Source: a virus
Reading direction: 5' to 3' (one strand)
Virus record (IMG/VR): IMGVR_UViG_3300034190_001219
Location: 1-29,014 of that record
Length of the DNA: 29,014 nucleotides
Under the pieces are notes generated by a model. The model did not search any database, was not told where the DNA came from, and saw only the letters and a program-made list of their open reading frames with translations. The position numbers and the translations under genes are program-made. Positions 15,243 through 23,284 of this stretch are shown here, in pieces (position 1 is the first letter of the stretch; each line of letters starts with the position of its first letter).

Positions 15243-17158
15243 TATGCAGTCTCCAATGCCGCAATACGGGCTTCTAATTCTTGAATGGTCTTAACCAGCA
15301 ATGGCACCAGCTTAGACTGGTCTATCCCTTGATAATCAGGAACAGACCGTGTACCTATTACAGCCGCTGTGGTTTCACGCCATAGCTGGCCTTCCGCTAA
15401 TTCTTCTGGCTGTTCAACGTCTGCGCTGTGGATGATTTCATCAACTGCCGCTGTTAATTCAACGTCATCTTCGTCATAGGTTGCTTCAACTGCTGGTGTG
15501 TATATGTCGCCTGTGGCTGCGCTGACGGTGTATTCCTCGTCCATCATAGCGTCTTTGGTGCCAGTGATTGCCTCTGGAACAATGTCCTGTACTTCGTGTG
15601 CAAGGAAGCCATCGACTGTGGTATCTGCGTCAGCAATAAAGTTAAACCGCACAGGGTTGAGTTGCTTGAGGCGTGTGGTTGCGTCAGTAATGTCAGTGAC
15701 GTTTTCTTTGAGGCGGTAGTCCGATGAGGTGTTGTAGGCGGTTGATGAAGTGCCAACCGCAATGCTACCAACAAGCGTTCCAGAATTATTTTCAAAAGCG
15801 TGGTGAAATTGTAGGCTTGTGTTAAATGAACGAGTGTTCATAATTCTAGTGGTGCTGGTAGGACGAATATCAAGCATCGTGCCGCTAATTGGTGACGCAG
15901 TTCCTATAGCCACCGTACCCGCTGATGTGATGCGGATGCGTTCTACACCATTTGTAGAGAAACGCATATTGTTTGCGCCATTGCCGTAAAACATAGTGTC
16001 ATTCGATGTTGACCCCATAATAGTACCAGCAACACCAATATATGCAATATCAGTACCGCCTTTCATAAATCGTATAAATGAACCATCACCAGTAGCTGCG
16101 CCGCTGCTGTCTAATCTTAATTGCGTTGTTCCAGCGGCAAGAATATGTAGTTTACTACCACTATGCGGCGAACTCGTCCCAATGCCCACGTTGCCGCTGC
16201 TTGTGAAGTCTATTATATTGTTATTTGAACTATCGCTTATATAAAGGTTGCTGGTTGAGCCGCTTGAAACGCCTAATTGGAAACTATACGCTCCGGCAGA
16301 ACGACTAAGACGAACAATATCGCCATTGGTTCCGGAGGGCAGCGAACAATGCAAGAGTTCGCCGGGGCTGGCAGTACCAATGCCAACGGAGCCATCACAC
16401 TGTATGACTACTTTGTTTTCTTGTGTTCCACCTACATTTGACTGAAACAAAGCAATTGCTCGTGATGATGTGCTTGTTGGGTTATATGCTCCAAGAGCAT
16501 AGTTGCCGGAACCTGCTGTACATTGTGTGGTTAAGATACCCGCTGATGATATAGTTGTTCGGGTAGCGTTGTTCACATAAAATGACAATGCATCAGTGCT
16601 ATGGTTGTATTCGACTGCGCCTATATAATTGTCGGCAGCATCTCCAAATCGCAAACTACTTGTATTTGTGTTATTTGTGCTGTCAATCCTGATACCGCCA
16701 CCATCACCAGAATGATTGATAATAACTTGGTCACTTGTGTCTACAGTTAGCCCATCAGCCGTAACAGTGCCGGTTACGTCAACGCCTGTCGCTGTGGTGG
16801 CGAATTTCTGTGCATTATTATGGAATAGGTTAACAGCACCACCAGTAATGAACTGCGCTTTGTTCTGCGTAACAGCAGCATCTGTTAATGCGATAGTGCT
16901 ATCTGCTCCAATATAAAGAGAACCAGTTCCACTTTCTGTAATGTAACTGTCGCTACTATCGTGATAAATCTGCAAGTCATCACTGTCACCTAAACGGATT
17001 TTATCATTATCGCCTAAGTCAACAGTCTGTACAGTAGCACTGTCTAAAGTAATGTGAGTTCCTTTGACGGTTAAGTTACCATCAAACTCAGCATCACCTG
17101 TTACAGTCAGTTCATCTGCTGTATTAAATCGTGTCAGTCCTGCGCCAATATAGCCCAT
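15242..17158 (-). CDS. Tail fibre with C-terminal peptidase S74 chaperone domain (638 residues)
   Basis: AGGA lies about 8 bases before ATG 17158. N-terminus MGYIGAGLTRFNTADELTVTGD, then a stalk with DDLQIYHDSSDSY, TTATGVDVTGTVTADGL, and three VxIGTxSP modules each followed by a leucine/aspartate strand. The C-terminal S74 chaperone is textbook: SSDYRLKENV with Ser479 and Lys484 as the catalytic pair, followed by VDGFLAHEVQDIVPEAITG. After it come an acidic stretch and LLVKTIQELEARIAALETA, a terminal coiled coil like that of the 585-residue fibre. Probably trimeric and self-processed. Together with the other fibre genes it forms a host-recognition set. Confidence 0.88.
   Translation of the reverse strand: MGYIGAGLTRFNTADELTVTGDAEFDGNLTVKGTHITLDSATVQTVDLGDNDKIRLGDSDDLQIYHDSSDSYITESGTGSLYIGADSTIALTDAAVTQNKAQFITGGAVNLFHNNAQKFATTATGVDVTGTVTADGLTVDTSDQVIINHSGDGGGIRIDSTNNTNTSSLRFGDAADNYIGAVEYNHSTDALSFYVNNATRTTISSAGILTTQCTAGSGNYALGAYNPTSTSSRAIALFQSNVGGTQENKVVIQCDGSVGIGTASPGELLHCSLPSGTNGDIVRLSRSAGAYSFQLGVSSGSTSNLYISDSSNNNIIDFTSSGNVGIGTSSPHSGSKLHILAAGTTQLRLDSSGAATGDGSFIRFMKGGTDIAYIGVAGTIMGSTSNDTMFYGNGANNMRFSTNGVERIRITSAGTVAIGTASPISGTMLDIRPTSTTRIMNTRSFNTSLQFHHAFENNSGTLVGSIAVGTSSTAYNTSSDYRLKENVTDITDATTRLKQLNPVRFNFIADADTTVDGFLAHEVQDIVPEAITGTKDAMMDEEYTVSAATGDIYTPAVEATYDEDDVELTAAVDEIIHSADVEQPEELAEGQLWRETTAAVIGTRSVPDYQGIDQSKLVPLLVKTIQELEARIAALETA
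16743..16803 (-). repeat. 61-bp fibre-stalk repeat, copy 2
   Basis: Partner of 14671-14731, within the 638-residue fibre gene; same orientation, about 2.07 kb apart, four mismatches. Recombination between the copies would fuse the N-terminal part of the 638-residue fibre to the C-terminal part of the 463-residue fibre and delete what lies between. Confidence 0.9.
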
Positions 17159-17168
17159 AGATTATTCC

Positions 17169-17498
17169 TTACGTGATTTCAAGAATGGACAAAGCAACGT
17201 CTGCGCTAGATGCGACATTAGACGTAACTTTAAGTACATCACTTGCATTCATAACAACCTTCTGCTCACCGCCTACAACAATAATACTACTACCTACAGG
17301 TACAGGTGCAGCTTTAATCAAATAGATATTGTCACCATCATTATTCTCAAGCTGCACATCAATTGTAATCTGTGCAGTATGAATATTGGCGATGGACATA
17401 CCGATGATTGTTGTTTCGGTAGCAGAAGCACCAGTGTGTACAGTAGCTGGGCTAGTGCCTACACCTGTGTCTGTTATTAATTTAAATGAGTTAGCCAT
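17169..17498 (-). CDS. Small beta-rich structural protein (109 residues)
   Basis: Begins MANSFKLITDTGVGTSPATVH, with GGAG 6 bases upstream. The product alternates short hydrophobic strands (TTIIGMSIANIHTAQITIDVQL, then YLIKAAPVPVGSSIIVVGG and DVLKVTSNVASSADVALSILE) and has no charged helix, suggesting a beta sandwich. Similar small proteins stand beside fibre genes in marine phages; a collar, fibre-attachment or tail decoration role is possible. It is the first gene after a full-consensus sigma-70 promoter, so it and the fibres that follow may be made at high level. The leader is only about 15 bases. Confidence 0.6.
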   Translation of the reverse strand: MANSFKLITDTGVGTSPATVHTGASATETTIIGMSIANIHTAQITIDVQLENNDGDNIYLIKAAPVPVGSSIIVVGGEQKVVMNASDVLKVTSNVASSADVALSILEIT

Positions 17499-17514
17499 TT
17501 ATTTCTCCAATTAT

Positions 17515-17537
17515 GTATAATTATATCACAATTATAC
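17515..17537 (-). promoter_or_regulatory. Inverted repeat over the -10 box (possible operator)
   Basis: GTATAATT (17515-17522) and AATTATAC (17530-17537) are perfect 8-bp arms separated by 7 bases. The repeat covers the -10 box of the promoter at 17520-17548. It could be a repressor site, but AT-rich promoter sequence makes such repeats easier to find by chance. Confidence 0.4.
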
Positions 17538-17548
17538 TAGTTTGTCAA
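17520..17548 (-). promoter_or_regulatory. Full-consensus sigma-70 promoter before the 109-residue gene and fibres
   Basis: On the - strand: TTGACA (17543-17548), 17-base spacer, TATAAT (17520-17525) with TG one base upstream of the -10 (extended -10). It lies in the only noncoding gap of the tail region, 3 bases past the stop codon of the 547-residue fibre. Predicted start near 17513. Confidence 0.85.
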
Positions 17549-17551
17549 GCA

Positions 17552-19195
17552 TTATCCTAATGCGATTGCTAAAGCCACCGCTGCATTATCTGCTGCTGTT
17601 GCTGCAAAGGCTGTTGTAGCAATGGTTGTATCACTTGTACCTGCAGCTTGAGTAGTGCCTGTAACTGCGCTTGACAATACGCCGCCGTTAATAGTGGGGC
17701 TAGTCAGGGTTTTATTTGTAAGTGTTTGTGTGCCTGTAAGCGTGGTTACTGTGCTATCAATAGTGATTTCATCAGCATTGGCAGTAATACCTGTACCGCC
17801 AATTACATTAAGTGTAACATCACCTGATGTACCACCACCTGTCATACCTGTACCAGCAACTACAGAGGTAATGTCACCGACAGGTATAGTAGCTACTTGG
17901 GTATCTACGTATGCCTTAATTGATTGTTGGGTAGCAAGATGACTGGCACTGTCTGATGCCATATTGTCTTCATCTTTAATAGAAGTTCCACTTATTGTAC
18001 CGTTTAGTACAGCACTTGTCAAGGTTTTATTTGTAAATGTTTGTGTGTCAGCTAGTGTAGCTACAGTGCTATCAATTGCAAAGCTTATTGTTTGAGCAGA
18101 ACCTGTAGTGTCAATGCCTGTCCCACCCGTAAATGTTAAGGATTGGCTATCTAAGTCAACATTCTGCGCACCGCCGCTATCACCAGAAAAGTCTAAGTCT
18201 TGCGCAGTAACTTGTGCATCTACGTAAGCTTTAATAGATTGCTGAGATGCCACTTTAGTAGCACTGTTAGATACCATGTTGTCTTCGTCAAGAAATGCCG
18301 TACCGCTGATGCCGGTATTTAATATGGCATTTGTAATTGTTGGAGTAGTAAGTACAGGTGTCGTTAAAGTTTTATTTGTAAAAGTTTGCGTACCTGCTAG
18401 TGTGGCTACAGTATTGTCAATAGCCACAGTAAGTGTTTGCGCAGACCCTGTAGTATCAATACCAGTACCACCTGTAAACGTCATTGACTGACTGTCTAAA
18501 TCTATACTCTGTGCGCCACCTGTATCACCTTGATAATCAAAGTCCTGTGCAGTTACTTGTGCGTCTACATAAGCTTTAATAGACTGTTGTGTAGCCAATG
18601 CTGTAGCACTGTCTGATACAAGATTATCTTCATCTAAGATGTCTGTAACAGTTGTTGTAGGCATTGCGATACTGTCTAAGTATGCTACACCATCAATATA
18701 CAAATCTTTCCACTCTGCACTAGAACTACCAATGTCACGAGTATTATCAGCATCTGGAATTAAATCTGCACCAAGGGTACCCGATACGATTACATTGCCA
18801 GAAAGAGTCATAGTACCAGCAATGTTAGCATCACCAGCTAAATGTAAATCTTTAAACTTAGCACCTGATGTGCCTAAATCAATATCATTATTAGTTACAG
18901 GAACAATAACGCCATCTTGAAAACGTACCTGCTCTACCGTTGAACCTAATCCACCCGCATCAACAAATACACCTACACGATTATTTGTATTATCTACTAC
19001 AACTTTATTTAACGGAGTAGTAACGCCGGGGTCTCCAATCAATCCGATGACTGGACCCTCTGCTGCTGTACCGTCATGTTTATGACCAGATGAATTATTA
19101 AATGCTGCTAGTACTTGGTCAAATTCATCATTACTGTCAGCAGCATCAATAACGTCACCGTCAGTATATGTAGATTGTCTAGTATATCCTGCCAT
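17552..19195 (-). CDS. Repetitive tail fibre (547 residues)
   Basis: Start overlaps the stop of the nozzle gene as TAATG. The N-terminus MAGYTRQSTYTDGDVIDAAD with NNSSGHKHDGT is a fibre head module seen in many marine phages; the HxH pair could bind metal. From residue 188 three related units of about 105-115 residues follow, each starting DEDN(L/M) and containing ATQQSIKAYVD and TQTxTNKTLT; the last one is altered (VVAGTGMTGGGTSGDV). The C-terminus is Ala/Thr-rich (TTIATTAFAATAADNAAV). Lying directly after the nozzle gene, it may be the fibre that joins the tail. No S74 domain, and no enzymatic motif seen. Confidence 0.8.
   Translation of the reverse strand: MAGYTRQSTYTDGDVIDAADSNDEFDQVLAAFNNSSGHKHDGTAAEGPVIGLIGDPGVTTPLNKVVVDNTNNRVGVFVDAGGLGSTVEQVRFQDGVIVPVTNNDIDLGTSGAKFKDLHLAGDANIAGTMTLSGNVIVSGTLGADLIPDADNTRDIGSSSAEWKDLYIDGVAYLDSIAMPTTTVTDILDEDNLVSDSATALATQQSIKAYVDAQVTAQDFDYQGDTGGAQSIDLDSQSMTFTGGTGIDTTGSAQTLTVAIDNTVATLAGTQTFTNKTLTTPVLTTPTITNAILNTGISGTAFLDEDNMVSNSATKVASQQSIKAYVDAQVTAQDLDFSGDSGGAQNVDLDSQSLTFTGGTGIDTTGSAQTISFAIDSTVATLADTQTFTNKTLTSAVLNGTISGTSIKDEDNMASDSASHLATQQSIKAYVDTQVATIPVGDITSVVAGTGMTGGGTSGDVTLNVIGGTGITANADEITIDSTVTTLTGTQTLTNKTLTSPTINGGVLSSAVTGTTQAAGTSDTTIATTAFAATAADNAAVALAIALG
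17630..18634 (-). repeat. Three fibre modules of about 105-115 residues
   Basis: Units begin with DEDN at residues 188, 303 and 408 of the 547-residue fibre. Units 1 and 2 share SLTFTGGTGIDTTGSAQT-like cores; unit 3 keeps only the ends. The DNA has diverged, so this is an old amplification. Confidence 0.8.
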
Positions 19196-20709
19196 TACCT
19201 TCTTGCTCCTGCAGTAAATTCTAATTGAAACCCTTTAAGGGTATATGCGGAAGATGTATCGTTGTCTACAACTCGCATTGCTATAGCAAATCCACTCCCC
19301 TCAATAGGTTGTCTAACTAGAGGGTTAGATTGACCACCATATGTTGCTGTTCCATATACAGATGTACCATACAAGGCAACAATCTGAGAACTGTCAAACG
19401 GATATGCAGCAGGTCTTGCTACAGTTGGTGCTTCATAATCATATCTAATAAACAAGTCTGAGTTAATTACACCAGTAGGTGCGTAGTTAATAATAACCCT
19501 TTGGAAATTTTTACGTAGTCCAGCATCACCCATTGTCATGTCAGGAGAACGATATCGTCCTATAATAGATGTACCATCAAAAGTATTGCCTTGTTCTTGT
19601 CTATACACATAGCCATCAAAGCCGCCGTGTAATACATAAGATTCCCCTTGAACAACTAAGAAATCTGTTGATGCCGGTTGTATTCCCTCTAACTCAGAAA
19701 ACTCAAAACCTTTATCTTTTAGTACGGCAATAACACCACGGGTTTTTGCAGAAGTAGCTTGTCCAGTATTAGTAAAAAATAATCTGTACTGTGTTTTACC
19801 CGGCACTACTACACTATCAAATTGCGATACATCAGGAAAGTTATCAAACAATTCTTGAATAGGTTTAGTAATAGTACCAAGATTAACGTCATTAATTTTT
19901 TCAGTTGCAGCTACAGTACGTATACCGTCTTTGCCAAGAAAAAGAATTTCACCTGCTAATTCTTGTATTGTAAATCCGTTAAGGCAACCTACATCCCTAG
20001 TAACAGGTTGCATTTGGAAATCAGCAATTGTATTACCTACAAGTCTAAAGATACGCTCTTCACAAAATATAAATAGTTCGTTACGAAAAGGAAACAAACC
20101 TGTAATAACACTATCAACTCGTATAGCACCAGCACCGTTTGCAGTACTAAAGTCATCATCTGTAAAAGGTGCAGTAAATACTATTTCTTCTGGATTGGAA
20201 CTATGTCCCGCAAAAAAGAATGCATTCTTATATCCAATAACAAATTTAGGGTCAGCGGGTGCGCCTGTAGCGTTTAAGTCTGTTACTGTTGTCCCATCAT
20301 ACTTACTTGCGTGATTAGCACCGTCTGCCCAAATAATAGTTTCAGTACCATTTAAATTATATCTAAAATGTGTATACTTACCTGCACCAGTACGACCTGT
20401 ATCAATAGCTGTCCATGAACCAGTAGTTCCAGCTTTATATACGCTTGTTCCTCGTGCGGCGATTACAGTATTATTACCAGCAAAAAAAGCAGACAGTAAT
20501 ACAGGTTCTGTATCAGCAGTGGTATAAGGAACAACATTAGGGTTCCATTTTAAATACCCATCAATGCGTCTATATCCACCCCGAATATCAGGCTCGTAGT
20601 TTAGTAATTCAAGAGCCATTCCCGGAGACATATTAAAAGTTGGCTGGTCAAGAACTAGGCCACCCTCTAAGGGAAAATAATACGGATTAAGGCCAGTTTC
20701 ATCTGCCAT
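19195..20709 (-). CDS. Tail nozzle / tail tubular protein B-like (504 residues)
   Basis: The product starts MADETGLNPYYFPLEGGLVLD, then GMALELLNYEPDIRGGYRRIDGY, the usual opening of this phage family, in which a strand pairs with 'gGYRRIdGY'. A series of short beta blades follows (VLLSAFFAGNNTVIAA, THFRYNLNGTETIIWADG, VDSVITGLFPFRNELFIF), suggesting a beta-propeller-like protein of the T7 gp12 / P22 gp10 class that forms the lower tail tube and nozzle. The neighbouring adaptor gene upstream and fibre gene downstream agree. Which of the two classes it belongs to cannot be settled by eye. Confidence 0.75.
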   Translation of the reverse strand: MADETGLNPYYFPLEGGLVLDQPTFNMSPGMALELLNYEPDIRGGYRRIDGYLKWNPNVVPYTTADTEPVLLSAFFAGNNTVIAARGTSVYKAGTTGSWTAIDTGRTGAGKYTHFRYNLNGTETIIWADGANHASKYDGTTVTDLNATGAPADPKFVIGYKNAFFFAGHSSNPEEIVFTAPFTDDDFSTANGAGAIRVDSVITGLFPFRNELFIFCEERIFRLVGNTIADFQMQPVTRDVGCLNGFTIQELAGEILFLGKDGIRTVAATEKINDVNLGTITKPIQELFDNFPDVSQFDSVVVPGKTQYRLFFTNTGQATSAKTRGVIAVLKDKGFEFSELEGIQPASTDFLVVQGESYVLHGGFDGYVYRQEQGNTFDGTSIIGRYRSPDMTMGDAGLRKNFQRVIINYAPTGVINSDLFIRYDYEAPTVARPAAYPFDSSQIVALYGTSVYGTATYGGQSNPLVRQPIEGSGFAIAMRVVDNDTSSAYTLKGFQLEFTAGARR

Positions 20710-20720
20710 GTTTTGTCACC

Positions 20721-21434
20721 TTAAAATCCTGCGTTAATGCCATACCCTTGCGAATAAGGTATATAAGTAGACCGTACATAGTCTGCCCTATTCAAAAGCA
20801 GTGTTTGCATTTGTTTAATGCCATCTTCAAAACGAGCAAAGTTAATACCATACTGTTGTGCTTCACCTCTGTATTGATAAGAGTAAGCAGTAGCACCATC
20901 AACTATAACTTGCCTAAATTGTTCTGGAATAAGGGGAACATCTGTAGCTGCAGCTAGTGCAGTAGGTTTGATAAAATATTCGTACTTTAACTCATACGCT
21001 TTATCTGGGTATGGAAATAATCCATAATTATTATCTGGTGTTCTAAATATAAACTTAGGAACACTGCCTACATTAGTGGTAGTTTCTTGATTAATATATT
21101 TTTGTGTATATTCTTTGTAGTCAATAATTCGTAATGTATTACCGGCAGCACCTAGTGCGCTATCACGGCTAATACGAAATGTGTCATAGTCAATTGATTG
21201 TGTATTAGCAGGTACTGTGTATCTAGTTTGTCCTGCAACTAAAGTTTCTGTTTGTGTTACATGCGTAAAAGGCCAACCAAATTCTCTTTGATTGACATAA
21301 TTAATGGCATCGTTTACAGCATTTTTACACTGAATTTGAAATCCCCTAGCTGCCGTAAAACTAGCGGCAGTTAAGACAACCTCATTCATACGAGCAATTA
21401 CTTCGTTAGTGATGTCTAAATAATCATATGCCAT
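20721..21434 (-). CDS. Head-tail adaptor / tail tubular protein A-like (237 residues)
   Basis: ATG 21434 is preceded by AAGGA. The start MAYDYLDITNEVIARMNEV is followed by helices (FQIQCKNAVNDAINYVNQREFGWPF) and a beta region (ETLVAGQTRYTVPANTQSIDYDTFRI), then FGxFPYPDKAYELKYEYF-type strands and a C-terminal helix. This order matches the ring protein that sits under the portal in short-tailed phages (T7 gp11 / P22 gp4 class) and the gene stands exactly where that protein is expected, between capsid genes and nozzle gene. Assignment rests on order and general similarity. Confidence 0.7.
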   Translation of the reverse strand: MAYDYLDITNEVIARMNEVVLTAASFTAARGFQIQCKNAVNDAINYVNQREFGWPFTHVTQTETLVAGQTRYTVPANTQSIDYDTFRISRDSALGAAGNTLRIIDYKEYTQKYINQETTTNVGSVPKFIFRTPDNNYGLFPYPDKAYELKYEYFIKPTALAAATDVPLIPEQFRQVIVDGATAYSYQYRGEAQQYGINFARFEDGIKQMQTLLLNRADYVRSTYIPYSQGYGINAGF

Positions 21435-21461
21435 TACAAATCCTTAAATAAACAGAGAAGT

Positions 21462-21487
21462 AAAGGGGCAAGTTGCCCTGCCCCCTT
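21462..21487 (-). terminator. Hairpin terminator between capsid and tail genes
   Basis: On the - strand AAGGGGGCA, 8-base loop, TGCCCCTTT forms a 9-bp stem with one G-U pair, followed by ACTTCTCT. The U tract is short, so it is probably a partial terminator that lowers transcription from the capsid genes into the tail genes. Confidence 0.5.
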
Positions 21488-21497
21488 ACATTAATCT

Positions 21498-21977
21498 TTA
21501 AGCAACGTCACGTGCTACTTCTTGAGCAGTCAAGTCACCTTCGTCATTGCAATCCATGATTACTGCCCAGATACGCATTTTACCAGTAGTAACTGCGCCA
21601 CCTGAGAGAGTAACAAGTTTCAAGTCAATGTTGTCATCAGCAACAGCCATCCGTGGAGAATAAGCTGCTGGGTTCTGTGCTACAACACCTGCTGCAGAAG
21701 TTCCGTCAAAACCGTCAACAAAATCTTCAGGGGCAATCATGCCCAAGTCTACTGTAAGAACTGCACCGTCAGAGGCAGTATCGACTTCGATACCTGCATT
21801 CATCACCATCATGCCTTTTTTAACAGCAATTACTGGAATGACATCGCCAGCGGCAAGTGCGCTACCTTTGTCAGACAATGCTGTTGCAAAGTCAAATGTG
21901 GTCTGAACCATGTATGGATTACGCCCACGCTGCGAGTTGCCACGTGCGGCTTGGAGTGTATTATCACCTAGTGCCAT
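21498..21977 (-). CDS. Probable head decoration / capsid-associated protein (159 residues)
   Basis: Starts 13 bases after the major capsid gene with AAGGGGG upstream of its ATG. After a basic N-terminus (AARGNSQRGRNPYM) the protein is beta-rich (GDVIPVIAVKKGMMVMNAGIEV, AVLTVDLGM, VTTGKMRIWAVIMDC). The position directly after the coat gene, before a partial terminator and under the same strong promoter, suggests a product needed in amounts similar to coat, such as a decoration or head-stabilising protein. The family is not identified with certainty. Confidence 0.55.
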   Translation of the reverse strand: MALGDNTLQAARGNSQRGRNPYMVQTTFDFATALSDKGSALAAGDVIPVIAVKKGMMVMNAGIEVDTASDGAVLTVDLGMIAPEDFVDGFDGTSAAGVVAQNPAAYSPRMAVADDNIDLKLVTLSGGAVTTGKMRIWAVIMDCNDEGDLTAQEVARDVA

Positions 21978-21990
21978 AATTCAATCCCCC

Positions 21991-23043
21991 TTATACTAAA
22001 CAGTATTTGGCGTTGATAAGAGCCTCTGGACGGAGAATCTTACGACCATACAAATGCATACCACGGACGATATCGGCAAAGCTGTCCGGGTCGCGGTAAG
22101 TTTCAGTCTTGTTGATTTGGTCAGCAGTAGCAACCGCTGAAGAATGACCACCAACAATGATACCAAAGTTATTGGCTTGTGTGCCAGACGCTGTAGGTCC
22201 AGTACCGCCCTGTGGCAGATTGTTAGAAACATGAACTTTAAAGCCATGCAGGTTATTCAAAATCAAACCATTCTGTAGACCAGCACCACCAAAATCAGAA
22301 TCAAACAAACGTGAGTCTTCATCTTTTAGTAGTTCAACAAACACTGGGTCAACAACCAACCAACGTCCTTGTGACTCTACGTTTTGCAGGTCAAGTTGAC
22401 GAGCCATACGTGCAATCACAGTAAGTGGGTTAGTAGTAGCAGCGGCTGTTGGAACAGCTTCTGAAGCGCGAGGCTTTAGAATGATTGTGTTACCAGCAAC
22501 ACCGGCATTAAAGTTAGATGCGTCTAGCTTCATTGAAGCAAGAAGTTCATCATTTCCGGCAGTAGCAACAGCTTTAGTACCATTAACAGTAGTGTTTACT
22601 GTGTCTGGACGACCGCTAATTGCAGATTGTTTGTAGCCTGACAGGTAGCCAAGAACATCTTGGTCAAACTGGTCAGCCAAACGGTATGCAGCACGGTTGC
22701 TTGAGAGAGACTCAAAGTTAACGTGCGAATGTGCTTCCTCAATGTCGTCAACTTTAAAAGCAAAGTAGTTAGCTTTGTCAACGGTAAGGGTGAAATCCTC
22801 ATCATCAAGGTCTTGCGGGGTAATTGTTGTACCACGCTCGTATGCTTTGACAGTAATCTCAGGTTCTTTAATGATTTTAACTGAATCACCAAAGTTTGCG
22901 ATTTCTCCAAAGTAGTCATTATTCGTAATTGCGTCACAAACAGCGGCCTTGCGGAATGCAAGCTGCACCTGTTTGGAGTAAATTACAGGACTAAAATTAC
23001 CATTCGGTAAGTTGTTATAGCCCGGCGCTCTTGGAAAAGCCAT
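21991..23043 (-). CDS. Major capsid protein (350 residues)
   Basis: The product begins MAFPRAPGYNNLPNGNFSPV. It carries the features of HK97-fold coats of the P22 gp5-like type: an N-terminal helix with FRKAAVCDAITNNDYFG, the strand pair FGDSVKIIKEPEITVKAYERG with an E-loop-like ERGTTITPQDLDDEDFTL, ANYFAFKVDDIEEAHSHV, a central DQFDQDVLGYLSGY helix, and later P-domain-like LVVDPVFVELLKDEDSRLFD and NLHGFKVHVSNNLP. Length is usual for the family. It follows the scaffold gene and its own strong promoter; AGGAG stands 8 bases before the ATG. The icosahedral shell protein. Confidence 0.9.
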   Translation of the reverse strand: MAFPRAPGYNNLPNGNFSPVIYSKQVQLAFRKAAVCDAITNNDYFGEIANFGDSVKIIKEPEITVKAYERGTTITPQDLDDEDFTLTVDKANYFAFKVDDIEEAHSHVNFESLSSNRAAYRLADQFDQDVLGYLSGYKQSAISGRPDTVNTTVNGTKAVATAGNDELLASMKLDASNFNAGVAGNTIILKPRASEAVPTAAATTNPLTVIARMARQLDLQNVESQGRWLVVDPVFVELLKDEDSRLFDSDFGGAGLQNGLILNNLHGFKVHVSNNLPQGGTGPTASGTQANNFGIIVGGHSSAVATADQINKTETYRDPDSFADIVRGMHLYGRKILRPEALINAKYCLV

Positions 23044-23209
23044 AATCCATCTCCTATTGTTTTGGATTGTTACAGATGCAAACAGTACAATTCTTGGCAG
23101 AGGCTGTCTAACGTAGGGTGTACCTTGTATAAAAGTTGCAACTAGTATACTTAGTAGGCCATGTTAATCAGGTAATCTTAAAGATTTTTGTAGTTTGCGG
23201 ATTGGTATA

Positions 23210-23234
23210 GTAAGCAAGTAGCTAACCTGCTTAC
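23210..23234 (-). other. 5' leader hairpin of the capsid mRNA
   Basis: GTAAGCAAGT and ACCTGCTTAC pair (7 bp, one mismatch, 2 bp) around loop AGCTA. It lies about 10 bases after the predicted transcription start, where a stem would protect the 5' end from decay. No T run follows on either strand. Confidence 0.55.
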
Positions 23235-23247
23235 CTTACACATGACT

Positions 23248-23271
23248 ATAGTTATACTTATAAATAACTAT
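23248..23271 (-). promoter_or_regulatory. Inverted repeat spanning the -10/-35 spacer (possible operator)
   Basis: ATAGTTAT (23248-23255) and ATAACTAT (23264-23271), perfect 8-bp arms with an 8-base spacer. It fills the space from the -10 box to one base before the -35 box of the capsid promoter. Confidence 0.4.
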
Positions 23272-23278
23272 TTGTCAA
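23251..23278 (-). promoter_or_regulatory. Strong sigma-70 promoter of the major capsid gene
   Basis: On the - strand: TTGACA (23273-23278), 16-base spacer, TATAAC (23251-23256). It starts 6 bases past the scaffold stop codon; the predicted start is near 23244, giving a leader of about 200 bases. Confidence 0.8.
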
Positions 23279-23284
23279 CTCTTT

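Larger units (their letters stand above)
23044..23284 (-). other. Noncoding leader and promoter region before the capsid gene
   Basis: The longest gene-free stretch of the window, 241 bases. It holds the promoter at 23251-23278, a hairpin at 23210-23234, the short palindrome AATCTT/AAGATT at 23174-23186 and the capsid ribosome binding site. No ORF of useful length is present on the - strand. Confidence 0.75.

Noticed and set aside
14671-16803. Repeated fibre segments as a CRISPR or insertion-sequence signature
   Set aside because: The copies are in-frame coding sequence with silent differences; there are no spacers, terminal inverted repeats or transposase.
23174-23186. AATCTT/AAGATT palindrome followed by T run as a terminator
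   Set aside because: The stem is short and AT-only with a one-base loop, and the T run is on the + strand, where no gene needs termination.
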